Shown here: positions 11,353 to 22,330 of the stretch, one piece after another | Position numbering within the stretch: position 1 is the first letter of the stretch | Layout: every line of letters starts with the position of its first letter | The notes under the pieces: generated by a model | Seen by the model: only the letters and a program-made list of their open reading frames with translations | Told to the model about the DNA's origin: nothing | Databases searched by the model: none | Assembly (NCBI GenBank): GCA_026122225.1 | Contig: JANEZZ010002681.1 | Location: 434,001-498,000, forward strand | Reading direction: 5' to 3' | DNA from: Heloderma charlesbogerti | Lineage: Eukaryota; Chordata; Lepidosauria; Squamata; Helodermatidae | DNA length: 64,000 nucleotides | Position numbers and translations under genes: made by a program

Positions 11353-11969
11353 TTTCTCCAAATATAATGTGGTCTTGTACATTATTTTCAGTAGTTAAGC
11401 CTTTTTGCACACTTTCCCTTAATATACATATTTTTGTTTGCATGTTTTTATTGGAATACAGTATCGCAAAATGTAGAAAAGTGTGAATACTGAAGTATAA
11501 CTGCATTTCATTTCATGTATTGCTTCAAGTAGTGGAAATTAGCTAGTTTCACAGGGAAATGCAAACTGAATAAATTTATTTCTAATCTGTACTGGGTGGG
11601 TGGGGGCATGGCCACTGGATTTGGCAGGGGCAGGGGGTGAACATTTTTTTATTCCACGTGGCCCCACAATCTCCTCATGCATATCTATTAATGCATGAAG
11701 GGGATCTGTGCCATCCTCCCTCTAGCACTAAACTAGAAGGCTTTGAAGAATGACCCACTGACAGAGTAGAAGGTAGCAATGCACAAATGATGCAACAGAA
11801 ACGCAGCTATCAGTACAACCATATAAGTGAGAACATATCAGTAGAAGATTAAAAAACAAAACAAAGAACATAGCATGATGTGAATTGTAGCTTTAGCAGT
11901 GAAGCTTCTGCAAAACGGCCACTTATCAGTTTTGATAGATGATGAGAATTCCATAAGTCAGAGCTGTGG
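11353..11969. other. No gene recognised
   Basis: AT-rich with no supportable feature. Confidence 0.5.
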
Positions 11970-12520
11970 AGTCATAAGAAAATAAGAGCCCTGCTGGATC
12001 AGACCAGGGGTCCATCTAGTCCAGTTTTCTGTTCACACAGTGGCAAGTCACTGCCCACGGGAAACCCACAAGCAGGACATGAGTGCAACAGCACTCTCCT
12101 GACCATGTTTGTTTATGTATGTATGTATGTATGTATGTATAATATTTATATACTGCTCCTCATCAGAAGATTTCAGAACAGTGAACAACATGATAGAAGA
12201 AGAAAACAATGGTTAAAAGAGTTGAAACATTTTTTAAATGTTCTGCAGCAACTGGTGTATATTGGCATACTATGCCTGATACCGGAGGTAGCATAACCAT
12301 CCGGGACTAGTAGCCATCAATAGCCTTCTACTCCATGAATTTGTCCAATCCCCTTTTAAAGCCATCCCAATTGGTGGCCATCATTGCATCTTGTGGAAGT
12401 GTATTCCATAGTTTAACTATCTGTTGTGTGGAACAGTCCTTCCTTTTATCTGTCCTGAATCTCCCACCAATCAGCTTCATGGGATGACCCGGGGCTCTAG
12501 TATTAGGATGTGGCTCCATG
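11970..12520 (-). mobile_element. CR1-like LINE 3' end, interrupted
   Basis: Left part starts with AATAAGAGCCCTGCTGGATC. Right part on the minus strand encodes QQIVKLWNTLPQDAMMATN and GFKRGLDKFME, the ORF2 C-terminus. It ends near 12520 after CATGGGATGACCCGGGG. The middle (about 12107-12240) is foreign: a (TATG)n run plus a sequence resembling a LINE 3' UTR (TATTTATATACTGCTCCTC). Confidence 0.7.
12114..12140. repeat. (GTAT)n microsatellite
   Basis: Tetranucleotide run at the left edge of the sequence that interrupts the CR1-like repeat. Confidence 0.9.
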
Positions 12521-13212
12521 TCTGTTCTTGGTATCCATCTACAATCAGCCCCATCTGATGTAGCCAATAGTCAGAGGTGATGTGTAGTTCAACAGCATCT
12601 AGCCACACATTCCCCAGCCCTTCCATAAACATGCTAGGTATTCCAGTCAGTGCGTGATCCACTTTGATCCAATGCAATTTGACTGGAATTGTAAACTTAA
12701 TATACATAGACATTAGCAACAAACTGATGTACGAAGGGCAAACAGTTCCTCACTGCTCAAAACTGGGTTTTGTGACCCTGCCACATTCCTGTGCATACTT
12801 GCCCGTATTCTGAAGTACAGAAGGTCTTGGATGTTAGTGCACAGAGGTTTGGTGAATTTATCTGGTTGGTGCACCTGCTTTCCCTGCTCCTAACTTTCAT
12901 GCATTCAGCTGAAGGTCTGAAAACAGCCTATTACATGTACAAGATGTACCTGCATATGCTCCCTCTCTGTGTGATTAGCTGAAGGAAGAATACTTGATTT
13001 CGCATCCAGAATCTATGCACAAACAACAATATCAACTCATAGGCTCTGTTACAAACTTCAGCTGTAGGTGTGAAGGACAGAAGTTGGAAATGCTAGTAAA
13101 ATCTCAGTTGCCTCCGCCACATGCATTTATGGAATCTCTGATCAGGGCTCATGCATCTAATGCATGATTTTTAATTGAAACAATAACAACAACAACTGGA
13201 TGCCAGTCCTGA
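12521..13212. other. No gene; holds one copy of a short dispersed repeat
   Basis: About 12711-12805 (CATTAGCAACAAAC, CTCACTGCTCAAAA, GTGACCCTGCCACATTCCTG) is similar to 14816-14912. Nothing else recognised. Confidence 0.5.
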
Positions 13213-13220
13213 GCTGATAT

Positions 13221-13888
13221 TAGAGCTGTGCGCAAATGGCCTCTCAAATTCTCTAGCCTATTTGTGGCCAAAGGAAGGAGGGGGCAATTATACCAAATAT
13301 ATCCTAGGGGAGAAGAAAATTCTCCAACAGGTTCTCACAGACAGGGATCACTATAGGCAGGGCATGTCACACAGGTTCTTTCATTTTTCCTAAGGGTTTG
13401 CACTGCTCCTGCAAGTGGCAATAGCCATCAACTATGTTGAGGCTTCCACTTTTCTGAGGCAGAATTTTGAATTTCTTTTGGTTTGAGCTTACCTAATCAC
13501 TGTGAGGTGGCTGAAGGTCCCGTGTGTGTTTTCTCTCTCTGTTACACATCTTTCCATTGCTCTGCAGCCTCCCAGGCCACCTGCACTTGCTGAACTGAAA
13601 AAACCCCATGGGAGGATTTGCCTCATGATGACTTTAACTGAAGTTTGGGAAGCAGAGGAGGTGATAGGCTGCCACTGAGATTATTACATAATGACAGACA
13701 GGACACTCATGCACACTCCTCAGCCACCTCCAATGTAAGGTAAGCCCAAGAACCCCAACATCAACCCATGAGAATTTCTCAGAAATTTCTTCTCCTTTGA
13801 ATTTATTTTCAAAAGCAATTCCTTTTCTATCAGATTGAATGAGAATGGCTGAAAAAAAAATGTGGGAGAAATTTTTGGCACAGCACTA
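13221..13888. mobile_element. Non-autonomous hAT-like element, 668 bp
   Basis: Ends are TAGAGCTGTGC and GCACAGCACTA, imperfect terminal inverted repeats. A perfect 8-bp target duplication GCTGATAT lies at 13213-13220 and 13889-13896. An 8-bp duplication with TAG/CTA ends points to the hAT superfamily. There is no transposase frame. It contains an inverted pair GCTTACC (13487-13493) and GGTAAGC (13739-13745), both pointing outward. A second copy lies at 55931-57184. Confidence 0.88.
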
Positions 13889-13896
13889 GCTGATAT

Positions 13897-14815
13897 ATGT
13901 AGCAGCACACATATTCCTCCAACCCATAAAACTCCAAGGTATATTTACAAGAAAAGCTATTCAAAGGCAGATCAGATCTTGTTGTATTTGACAAATCCTG
14001 TGGTGTTTCTACAGTGCATATCTGTTCTCTGCCTGTGGCACATCAAATTTGCTTATGGCACATTGTACCTATGCATCTTAATCAGATCTTTCTGTACTTT
14101 TGGTTCGGCTCTAGAAGAGACAAACTGAAAGTGAGCTGGCATTTCCTTAGACTAAAACTGGGGGGTAGGGGGATATTGTATACAATCTCCCCACTAAGGA
14201 TAGGTCCCAAAATTGCCATCACAATTGCATAAGCAGCCCCAAAGTTTTAAATTGGCTCAGAATGTTGGTTATCATGTCATACCATGAGCTATGAAAATTC
14301 TTTGGTGCAAAGGTGTTTTCAAGGTCACTTCAGGTGACAGACATTTTGAACTTCTGCAGCTGTAAGGAGCCTCATTAATAAACAACACAGCTTCACCCCA
14401 CTGGATAAACTTCAAATGGCAATGTCCATTGATGAGGTGCCAAATAAGTTTTAGATTTATGAAGCAGAGCTGCATAAATCAGATTAGCAGCAACAAATGA
14501 TTGCACTATTTATACCTAAGCAAAAGAGCTAAGGACTCACATTGGTAACTGCCAGCATATCCCAATGTCTGAAGGAATTCAACCAGTTTAAAAACCAAAA
14601 CCAACACTCCCCCTCCCCCCACCGCCCACACACACAAAACCATCCCATCCTCATTTATGCTTAAGGCTTCTTTGCATAAATCTGGCAGTGTACTGGGGCC
14701 TTAAACTGAGTTTAAGGTCACATTGCAATGACCGAATGATACATATTAGCCTATTTTAAATGAGATGTTGATCCTTTACAAATCGATTTTAGGCTACGGT
14801 GATTTTAAATGAGGC
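13897..14815. other. No gene recognised
   Basis: No frame, RNA or repeat could be supported. Confidence 0.5.
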
Positions 14816-14912
14816 ATTAGCAACAAACCAATGTACAAGGGGAAAATCACTTCTTCACTGCTCAAAATTGGGTTTGGTGACCCTGCCACATTCCTGTGCA
14901 CACTTGCAGCGG
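14816..14912. repeat. Short dispersed repeat (copy of 12711-12805)
   Basis: Shares CATTAGCAACAAAC, TCACTGCTCAAAA, GTGACCCTGCCACATTCCTG and CACTTGC with the upstream copy in the same order. The class is unknown. Confidence 0.6.
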
Positions 14913-15119
14913 CAGGCAGGACTGAACTTGTTGCACTGGTGCAGGTATCCTGCACTTGATTTAGGGATTCTTCTCCAAGTCCTCCTCCAGATCATTCATA
15001 ATGTTCCAGATTGACTGGCCCTTTCCCCCCAAAGTGGAGCCAATGCATTAGGAATCTTCTGAAGGGAAGGTGGATAGCTAAGATCTGAATATTAAGCTAT
15101 GCCTCTATAACCATACATG

Positions 15120-15615
15120 GCTGATGAATATCAGGAGTTGGGAGCAGGTGGCTGTGTTATGCCAGAAGGCTGTCCTAAGATCTTTCCTGAAGAAGGTTTC
15201 AGAAGCAGATGTCCAAGGCCCTCCTCCAGGTGCATCCTCCAAGGGAAGCTCAGAGGGTGACAACAAGGGAGAGGGCCTTCTTGGTGGCAGCCCCCCATTT
15301 ATGGAATAGTCTTCCCCATGAGGCCCACCTGGTGCCAACATTGTCATCTTTTCAGGACCAGGTTAAAACTGCCCTCTTCTCTCAGGCATTTGGCAGCATA
15401 TAACAAGTCTTTTTGATCAGGTCCTGGATTGCCTCTGGCTGATTGTTTTAAATAGTTTTAGATATATGTTGTTGTTGTTGTTGTTGTTGTATCTGTTTTC
15501 TGTCCTTACATGAATGATTTTTATATTTTATGATGTAAGTGAATGGTTTTTAATTTTTGTGAACCATCCAGGGAGCTTTGGCTATGGGGCAGTATATGAA
15601 CACACACACCCTAAA
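15120..15615 (+). mobile_element. L2-type LINE 3' end
   Basis: The frame around 15209-15403 carries the L2 ORF2 C-terminus: AAPHLWNSLPHEAHLVPTLS followed by FQDQVKTALFSQAF. Downstream is a typical L2 3' UTR end (GTGAACCATCCAGGGAG, GGCAGTATATGAA). A (GTT)n run at 15469-15490 interrupts the UTR. It is 5' truncated and non-functional. Confidence 0.75.
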
Positions 15616-15620
15616 CACGT

Positions 15621-15652
15621 GCACACACACACACACACACACAGACACACAG
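15621..15652. repeat. (CA)n microsatellite
   Basis: Dinucleotide run next to the L2 3' end. Confidence 0.9.
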
Positions 15653-15862
15653 ATAAACTGTCCAAGAAGCCAGTAGTACAACAGGAGGAGCTTTGGTGTC
15701 AGAGGGAGACTGTGCTGAAGAGCTGAATCTCATTATGTGTGGTGGAGGTTTAGGGAATTTGGCCTGAGACAAAAGACTCTCTATGGTTTGTATTAGCAAC
15801 AGTGTCTCTTGAGTCCTTAAGAAGTGTCAGAAGTGTCTTTTCAACTCCCCCAAATAAATATT

Positions 15863-18557
15863 TTTGTTGTTGTTCAGTCGTTCAGTCGTGTCCGACTCTT
15901 CGTGACCCCATGGACCATAGCACGCCAGGCCTTCCTGTCCTGCGCTCTCTCCCGGAGCGTGCTCAAGTTCATATTCATTGCATCCGTGATGCTATCTAGC
16001 CATCTCATCTTCTGCCGTCCCCTTCTCCTTTTGCCTTCAGTCTTTCCCAGCATCAGGGTCTTTTCCAGGGAGTTTTCTCTTCGCATTAGGTGGCCAAAAT
16101 ATTGGAGCTTCAGCTTCATTATCTGTCCTTCCAATGAGCACTCAGGGTTGATTTCCTTTAGGATGGACTGATTTGACCTCCTTGCAGTCCAGGGGACTCG
16201 TAAGAGTCTTCTCCAGCACCACAGTTCGAAAACATCAATTCTTCGGCGCTCAGCCTTCCTTATAGTCCAGCTCTCACAGCCATACATTACTACTGGGAAA
16301 ACCATAGCTTTGATTAGACGGACCTTTGTCGGCAAGGTGATGTCTCTGCTTCTTACTATGCTGTCTAGGTTGGCCATAGCTTTCCTCCCAAGGAGCAAGC
16401 GTCTTTTAATTTCATGGCTACAGTCACCGTCTGCGGTGACCTTGGAGCCCAAGAAAGTAAAATCTGTCACTGCTTCCATTTCTTCCCCTTCTATATGCCA
16501 GGAAGTGATGGGGCCAGATGCCATGATCTTCGTTTTTTTAATGTTGAGTTTCAAACCAGCTTTTGCACTCTCTTCTTTCACCCTCAACAAGAGGCTCTTG
16601 AAATCCTCTTCGCTTTCTGCCATTAGGGTGGTATCGTCTGCATATCGGAGGTTGTTGATAATTCTCCCAGCAATCTTAATTCCGACCTCTGATTCATCCA
16701 ACCCGGCATTTCTCATGATATACTCTGCATATAAGTTAAATAAGCAGGGTGACAATATGCAGCCTTGTCGTACTCCTTTCCCAATTTTGAACCAATCGGT
16801 TGTTCCATGTCTGGTTCTTACTGTTGCTTCTTGACCCTCGTACAGGTTTCTCAGGAGACAGGTAAGGTGGTCTGGTACTCCCATCACTTTAAGAATTTGC
16901 CACAGTTTGTTGTGATCCACACAATCAAAGGCTTTAACGTAGTCAATGAAGCAGAAATAGACGTTTTTCTGGAATTCTCTTGCTTTCTCCATGATGCAGC
17001 GAATGTTGGCGATTTGATCTCTAGTTCCTCTGCCTCTTCGAAACCCAGCTTCTACTTCCGGTAGTTCTCGGTTCGCATACTGCTGAAGCCTAGCTTGTAG
17101 GATTTTGAGCATCACCTTGCTGGCATGTGAAATGAGCGCAATTGTGCGGTAGTTTGAACATTCTTTGGCATTGCCCTTCTTTAGAATTGGAATGTAAACT
17201 GACCTTTTCCAGTCTTGTGGCCACTGTTGAGTGTTCCAGATTTGTTGGCATATTGAATGCAGCACTTTAACAGCATCATCTTTTAGGATTTTAAATAGCT
17301 CGGCTGGAATACTGTCATCTCCGCTAGCTTTGTTGTTACTAATGCTTCCTAAGGCCCACTTGACTTCACTCTCTAGGATGTCCAGCTCAAGTTCAGTGAC
17401 CGCACTATCATGGCTATCAGGGACATTCAGATCTTTCCTGTATAGTTCTTCTGTGTATTCTTTCCACCTCTTCTTAATCTCATCTGCTTCTGTTAGGTCC
17501 CTGCCTTCTTTGTCCTTTATCATGCCCGTCTTTGCACAAAACGTTCCCTTGAGATCTCCAATTTTCTTGAAGAGATCTCTAGTCTTTCCCATTCTGTTGT
17601 TTTCCTTGATTTCTTTGCATTGTTCTTTTAAGAAGGCCTTCTTGTCTCTCCTTGCTATTCTCTGGAACTCTGCATTCAGTTGGGTATATCTTCCCGTTTC
17701 TCCCTTGCTTTTCACTTCCCTTCTTTCGTGAGCTACTTGTAAAGCCTCATCAGACAGCCACTTGGCTTTCTTGCATTTCTTTTTCTTTGGGATGGATTTC
17801 GTTGCTGTCTCCTGAACAATGTTACGGACCTCCGTCCATAGTTCCTCAGGCACTCTGTCTATCAGGTCTAATCCCTGAAATCTATTCCTCACCTCCACTG
17901 TATATTCATCAGGGATATGATTTAGGTCATACCTGAACGGTTTAGTGGTTTTCCCGACGTTCTTCAATTTCAGCCGAAATTTTGCAAGAAGCAGCTCATG
18001 ATATGAGCCACAGTCAGCTCCAGGTCTTGTTTTTACTGACTGTTTGGAGCTTCTCCATCTTTGGCTGCAAAGGACATAATCAATCTGATTTCGATATTGA
18101 CCATCTGGTGACATCCATGTGTAGAGTCGTCTCTTGTGCTGTTGGAAAAGAGGGTTTGCTATGATCAGCATGTTCTCTTGGCAAAACTCTATTAGCTTTT
18201 GTCCTGCTTCATTTTGTACACCAAGGCCATGCCTGCCTGTTATCCTGGTGATTTCTTGACTTCCTACTTTAGCATTCCAATCCCCTATGATGAAGAGGAC
18301 ATCTTTTTCTGGTGTTAGTTCTAGAAGGTGTTGTAGGTCTTCATAGAACCGATCAATCTCAGCTTCTTCGGCCTCAGTGGTTGGGGCATAGACTTGAATT
18401 ACTGTGATGTTGAATGGTTTGCCTTGGATTCGTACTGAGATCATTCTATCATTTTTAAGATTGTACCCCAGTACTGCTTTTCCCACCCTTTTGTTGACTA
18501 TGAGTGCTACTCCATTTCTTCTAAGGGATTCTTGCCCACAATAGTAGATATGATGGT
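15863..18557 (-). mobile_element. Bov-B LINE, 5' truncated, ORF open
   Basis: Minus-strand Bov-B with 3' tail at the left (AACAACAAAAA on the minus strand). A 12-bp target duplication CAAATAAATATT at 15851-15862 and 18558-18569 sets both boundaries. The 5' end is cut inside the endonuclease domain, as expected for incomplete target-primed reverse transcription. It has few lesions compared with the other copies and looks like the youngest RT sequence in the window. Confidence 0.95.
15874..18486 (-). CDS. Bov-B ORF2-type protein (endonuclease remnant + reverse transcriptase), N-terminally truncated
   Basis: An 870-residue uninterrupted frame of the RTE-clade retrotransposon protein, which nicks target DNA and reverse transcribes the element RNA in the nucleus. 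The nominal start is a GTG inside the endonuclease. The frame is also open upstream to the truncation at 18557, so this is not the native start. GDWNAKVG lies at residues 68-75 and DYVLCSQRW near 136-144. The SDH motif reads SYH (161-163), so an expected endonuclease Asp is replaced by Tyr. RT motifs: NYRTIALISHASK (445-457), FIDYVKAFD (513-521), GVRQGCILSP (571-580) and YADD (615-618), all intact. Loss of the endonuclease N-terminus and of the promoter region should make it inactive for autonomous insertion. Confidence 0.93.
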   Translation of the reverse strand: MGKAVLGYNLKNDRMISVRIQGKPFNITVIQVYAPTTEAEEAEIDRFYEDLQHLLELTPEKDVLFIIGDWNAKVGSQEITRITGRHGLGVQNEAGQKLIEFCQENMLIIANPLFQQHKRRLYTWMSPDGQYRNQIDYVLCSQRWRSSKQSVKTRPGADCGSYHELLLAKFRLKLKNVGKTTKPFRYDLNHIPDEYTVEVRNRFQGLDLIDRVPEELWTEVRNIVQETATKSIPKKKKCKKAKWLSDEALQVAHERREVKSKGETGRYTQLNAEFQRIARRDKKAFLKEQCKEIKENNRMGKTRDLFKKIGDLKGTFCAKTGMIKDKEGRDLTEADEIKKRWKEYTEELYRKDLNVPDSHDSAVTELELDILESEVKWALGSISNNKASGDDSIPAELFKILKDDAVKVLHSICQQIWNTQQWPQDWKRSVYIPILKKGNAKECSNYRTIALISHASKVMLKILQARLQQYANRELPEVEAGFRRGRGTRDQIANIRCIMEKAREFQKNVYFCFIDYVKAFDCVDHNKLWQILKVMGVPDHLTCLLRNLYEGQEATVRTRHGTTDWFKIGKGVRQGCILSPCLFNLYAEYIMRNAGLDESEVGIKIAGRIINNLRYADDTTLMAESEEDFKSLLLRVKEESAKAGLKLNIKKTKIMASGPITSWHIEGEEMEAVTDFTFLGSKVTADGDCSHEIKRRLLLGRKAMANLDSIVRSRDITLPTKVRLIKAMVFPVVMYGCESWTIRKAERRRIDVFELWCWRRLLRVPWTARRSNQSILKEINPECSLEGQIMKLKLQYFGHLMRRENSLEKTLMLGKTEGKRRRGRQKMRWLDSITDAMNMNLSTLRERAQDRKAWRAMVHGVTKSRTRLND

Positions 18558-18569
18558 CAAATAAATATT

Positions 18570-20718
18570 AGTATCCCCTTATGTATACAATATTTCTTTA
18601 ATAAACCAGCTTGTTTAATAGTTCTAGCTGTCTATTGTAGCTGTGCCCATCTCACACCTAAGCCTTTTATACCATGCTACTCAGAGGTTTTCAAGTATTC
18701 TAGGATAGCTGGTGGAAGCAGAAAATTGTCTACTTTGAGTTATAGTGGCAATTGATTACTAATGCCTGGAAATATAAGCATTTGATAGGTAAAAAAAATA
18801 GAGGAAATCCCATAGGTGGAGTTGCCCAGTGAAGCAGCAGTTCCCCCATACAGGGGCATGCCCAGCAGGGGCTTGTATGTGCAAGACTTCACCTTCAAGT
18901 CTGTGTATTAGAACTTCAGCCTAAGCATGCTGTGCATGTTAGGCTGCTTAACCCCCATTGATTTTAATGGGATTTCAGCAGGGTTGCCATCCCTTGTACT
19001 CCTGTTTCTATGTCTGAAATAGCAGCCTGATGTAATGGACATTAGCAGATGAAGGGTGGTGGTGGTGGTGGTGGAGATAAAATGAAGGTTGACTGGTTCA
19101 CTTTTTTCCATTTGAAATGTACACTTTTTCTGTTCGGGGGTGGGGGCTTGATTGCAAATGCAAACAGAAGCAAGCTGAACTGAGCTTTGAAGTAGAGTTC
19201 AGATAATTTCTGCAAGCTGGAACATCTCCAGTTCTCTCCACCCTATTGCTAGGTATTACACTAGGCTAATAAACAACCATGGGCCATTGGGCTCCTGTTA
19301 AACATCAAGGAGCCTGTTGTGATAAATTCCCCCCTCAAAAAATAGGCTTTTATCACTTCAAGAGGATATAACCTATTGACAGAAGTGGGTATTTTTGCAG
19401 GACAAAAGTGAGGGGATTATATTTAGCCAGGTCAGTCTCATTGTTTAACAACAACCACAGCAGGAACACTTTTATTTATGATGTCCAGAAGAGGAGGGAA
19501 AATACATATCTGCATTCTGCATGTGGTTAGTAAAAGAAGGAAACTCCAAGCCCAGCTATGTAAGTTGAGGGACCTAAACCTATTAGTACATAATGACTTT
19601 TCAGGCACCAGCCATCCAGTCCTAGATTCAGTCTCCAAATGCTCCAACTGCCTCCTAACAGCTACCTTCAGTAGATTCTGGATGCTACTATGTTTGTTGT
19701 TGTTGTTTTATGGTGCCATGGAATCTGGCACTGTTCTTTCATGCCCTCCAGCAGACATACACAGGAACATGTCTGTAAGACCTCTGTCTTCATAATCAGG
19801 ACCGCTACCTACAACTTCTTTGAACTTCTTTCAGCCCAAGGGCCAAATTCCACTTCAGAGGAGTCCTCAGGGGCCACATTCCATTGGTGCATAGGTCAAA
19901 GCCAAAAGGGGTGGGGTCAAAGGCAAAAGGGGCAAGGTAAAAATTGCCAGCTTAAAGCTTTTACTGGTAGTAATTAAGCCTTAGGAGAGGCATTTCAGCC
20001 TTTGAGAGAAGGGGAAAAAAACCTACAGAATAGCTGAGAAACCACAAAACACTCATTGGTTGGGGGAAAGTGGGATTGGTCCTCTGAGGAATTCTAGAGG
20101 ACTGGGTTGGTACCACAGGAGGTCAGAATTTGGCCCCTGTGCCTGAGGTTCTGCACTTCTGGTCTAAGATGACCCCCATCCTTTGTTACCATTGCTGAAG
20201 GCTTACCTTTGCCTGCTGTATTCATTTTCTCTGCAACAGCCCTGTCCTCAGCTGATTTAAACATCAAGACAGCATGTGTCCTTTCGGTTAAAGATAAAGG
20301 TTTGGATCTGAAATGTCCTTTCCGTGAGCTGAGGGGCTTTCAGTGCAGGAGTAATCTCTGCTAGTGTAAGGGAAGGGAACTTTTTTTTCTCCACTCTTTC
20401 TCCCCCTTGCATCCACCCCCTGATCTTCCAGAGGGGATCCCAAACTGCTGGAGCAAATTTCTACAGGGCACAGGGGGCTGCTTGCAAAGAGGGGAATTGC
20501 TGAAAATCACCCTCCCTGTTTCTGCTGGCAGGAGTGCCCCATGGGTGGAGCTCTTCTTATAAGAGCTTAGGATCCAAGCCACAATAGATAAATCTAATTG
20601 CCCTTCAATATTGTTATCAGTAGCACCTGCAGCATTTGAAAGAGCAGGCTCTGCACTGTGTGATGCCTTAATGTTCATGCACAATGCATCTCTGTACATG
20701 TGCACTAGTGTTCTTGAC
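18570..20718. other. No gene recognised
   Basis: Contains a (GGT)n run at 19055-19074 and otherwise featureless sequence. Short frames such as 19478-19795 show no family motif. Confidence 0.5.
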
Positions 20719-20849
20719 TAGGGCTGAATCTACACATATGTAGCAGTTATACTGTTATCATACTGTAATTGTAACTACAGGTACACATGACACCAATGGG
20801 AACCAATAGTTATGATAACAGTATAACTGCTATGTGTGGATTCAGCCTA
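20719..20849. mobile_element. Palindromic MITE with TAGGGCTG end
   Basis: Terminal inverted repeats of about 40 bp start TAGGGCTGAATCTACACA and end TGTGGATTCAGCCTA. They enclose GCAGTTATACTGTTATCAT and its reverse complement. The ends resemble hAT termini, but no target duplication was seen. Confidence 0.7.
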
Positions 20850-20890
20850 GGGAGAAAGCTGAGCCCTGAAAAATGAAAGTGCTAGCATCG

Positions 20891-20892
<2 letters not shown>

Positions 20893-20921
<29 letters not shown>
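20893..20921. repeat. (TG)n microsatellite
   Basis: Dinucleotide run. Confidence 0.9.
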
Positions 20922-22254
20922 TTTAAAAGACATCTCCCAAAGGATCAGTGATTTACCACAAAGTAGGGTCAGTGATTTATCATTTACCACAGACAAGTAC
21001 AATGATACAGGAACTATCCCAGCTTATAGGGACAGGTTTTGCATATGGAATCCTATTACTAATTTTGTTTTTGCAGCAGCATAAGAGACAAACCTCTACT
21101 GAAAGGATCAACTGGCAATCTGAAATACATGTAATTACATATGCATGTCTGTCATTCTTTATGTTCTTTTTTTTTTGGTTTAATGTAGGCCTCAAATACT
21201 GTTGGGTGTGCATAGACACATCGCCACATGGCAAAATAGACACATTGCCACACGGCACAAGCACTTGCTTTTCCACACATGAATTTTGCAAACAAGGTTT
21301 CACTATTTATTGGTTTTGTGGCATGTGGGACTCTTACACACAAGAGCGGGGGCAGTAAAGAAGGACCTGAAAAGACATGAACAATCTGTTGAGTACTATT
21401 AATGGGTGAACTTACCTCAACAGAAATGGTCATTTGCTTATCACATTACAAATTCCTCTGTTGAACCTTGAATGAAAATTATCCACGATTCTGAGATCGA
21501 ATAGTGTATATATGAATTGCTGCTGAAGCCTAGATCTCCTCCTTGGTCCTCGTGACCTCCCCTTACTTGAAATGCTACACACTCTTACTGCTGCATGGGT
21601 ATCTCCTCAGATATAGCCTTTCTGTCCAGCAGTACTTCCTGGAATGCCCATGTCACCATACGACATCATCCGGTCACATGGGCATTCCAGGAAGTACTGC
21701 TGGACTGAAAGTTTATCTGTGAACAGACCCATGTAGCTGTGAGTGAGCATGCACACAGCATTTTCAAAGTCTAATAATAACAACCACAACAACGTAAAAG
21801 ATGCAGACCACGCAGTTGCTCCTAATCTCAATTTATATGTTAGAAAGCTGTCCAAGCTTGGTACACACCTGGGCATTATGAACACAGAAAATTCGACTAA
21901 TGAACTTCCTAATTTTGAGTTTCAGAAGCATCACTATTGAAGACCTCAACCTATGTTCCATGTCCCAGCCTCTGTTTGTCGGCTTATTTTCAGAAACGCT
22001 AACAAAACCATTGCAAAATGGCTATTCCCTGTGGGTCGGTGTTCTGAAATGACACATTGCTGCCTGCAAGGCTGAATTACATTTTCAGATGGGAATGAAG
22101 CAGAAAGCAAAACTATTTCTTTTCTTCATCTTTTTCTTTTTCCATCCCTGATCCTTCAGAACAAAGGTGTATATCTTTGGCATTCTTATGAATATAAATG
22201 TGTTGCCCAATCCGAGGTATCCTTACATGAAAGTAAATTCCACTGAAGTTGCAT
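20922..22254. other. No gene; one long hairpin
   Basis: Apart from the hairpin at 21618-21711, nothing recognisable was found. Confidence 0.5.
21618..21711. repeat. Long hairpin, 36-bp arms, 22-bp loop
   Basis: Arm 21618-21653 (CTTTCTGTCCAGCAGTACTT...) pairs with 21676-21711, with one mismatch noted (TCTGTCC against GGACTGA). Most likely a small palindromic MITE. A precursor-miRNA shape is possible but unsupported. Confidence 0.75.
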
Positions 22255-22330
22255 TAGGCTGCAACCCTATGCACAGAATTAGGAGTAAGCCCACTGAATT
22301 AAGCAAGATTTACTTCTCTGTAAAGATACA
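22255..22330. repeat. Short squamate-type repeat remnant
   Basis: Contains GGCTGCAACCCTATGCACAG, AGGAGTAAGCCCACTGAAT and TTTACTTCTCTGTAAA. This is the same family as 1449-1540 and 5100-5175, degraded. Confidence 0.5.

Noticed and set aside
16310..16834. 174-aa plus-strand frame, and the similar one at 48823-49347
   Set aside because: Antisense shadows of the Bov-B RT frame. They recur only because Bov-B recurs.
15874..18486. 870-aa open frame as a host gene
   Set aside because: It carries Bov-B endonuclease and RT motifs, a LINE 3' tail and a 12-bp target duplication.
20893..20921. (TG)n tract as a regulatory element
   Set aside because: Plain microsatellite with no nearby gene to regulate.
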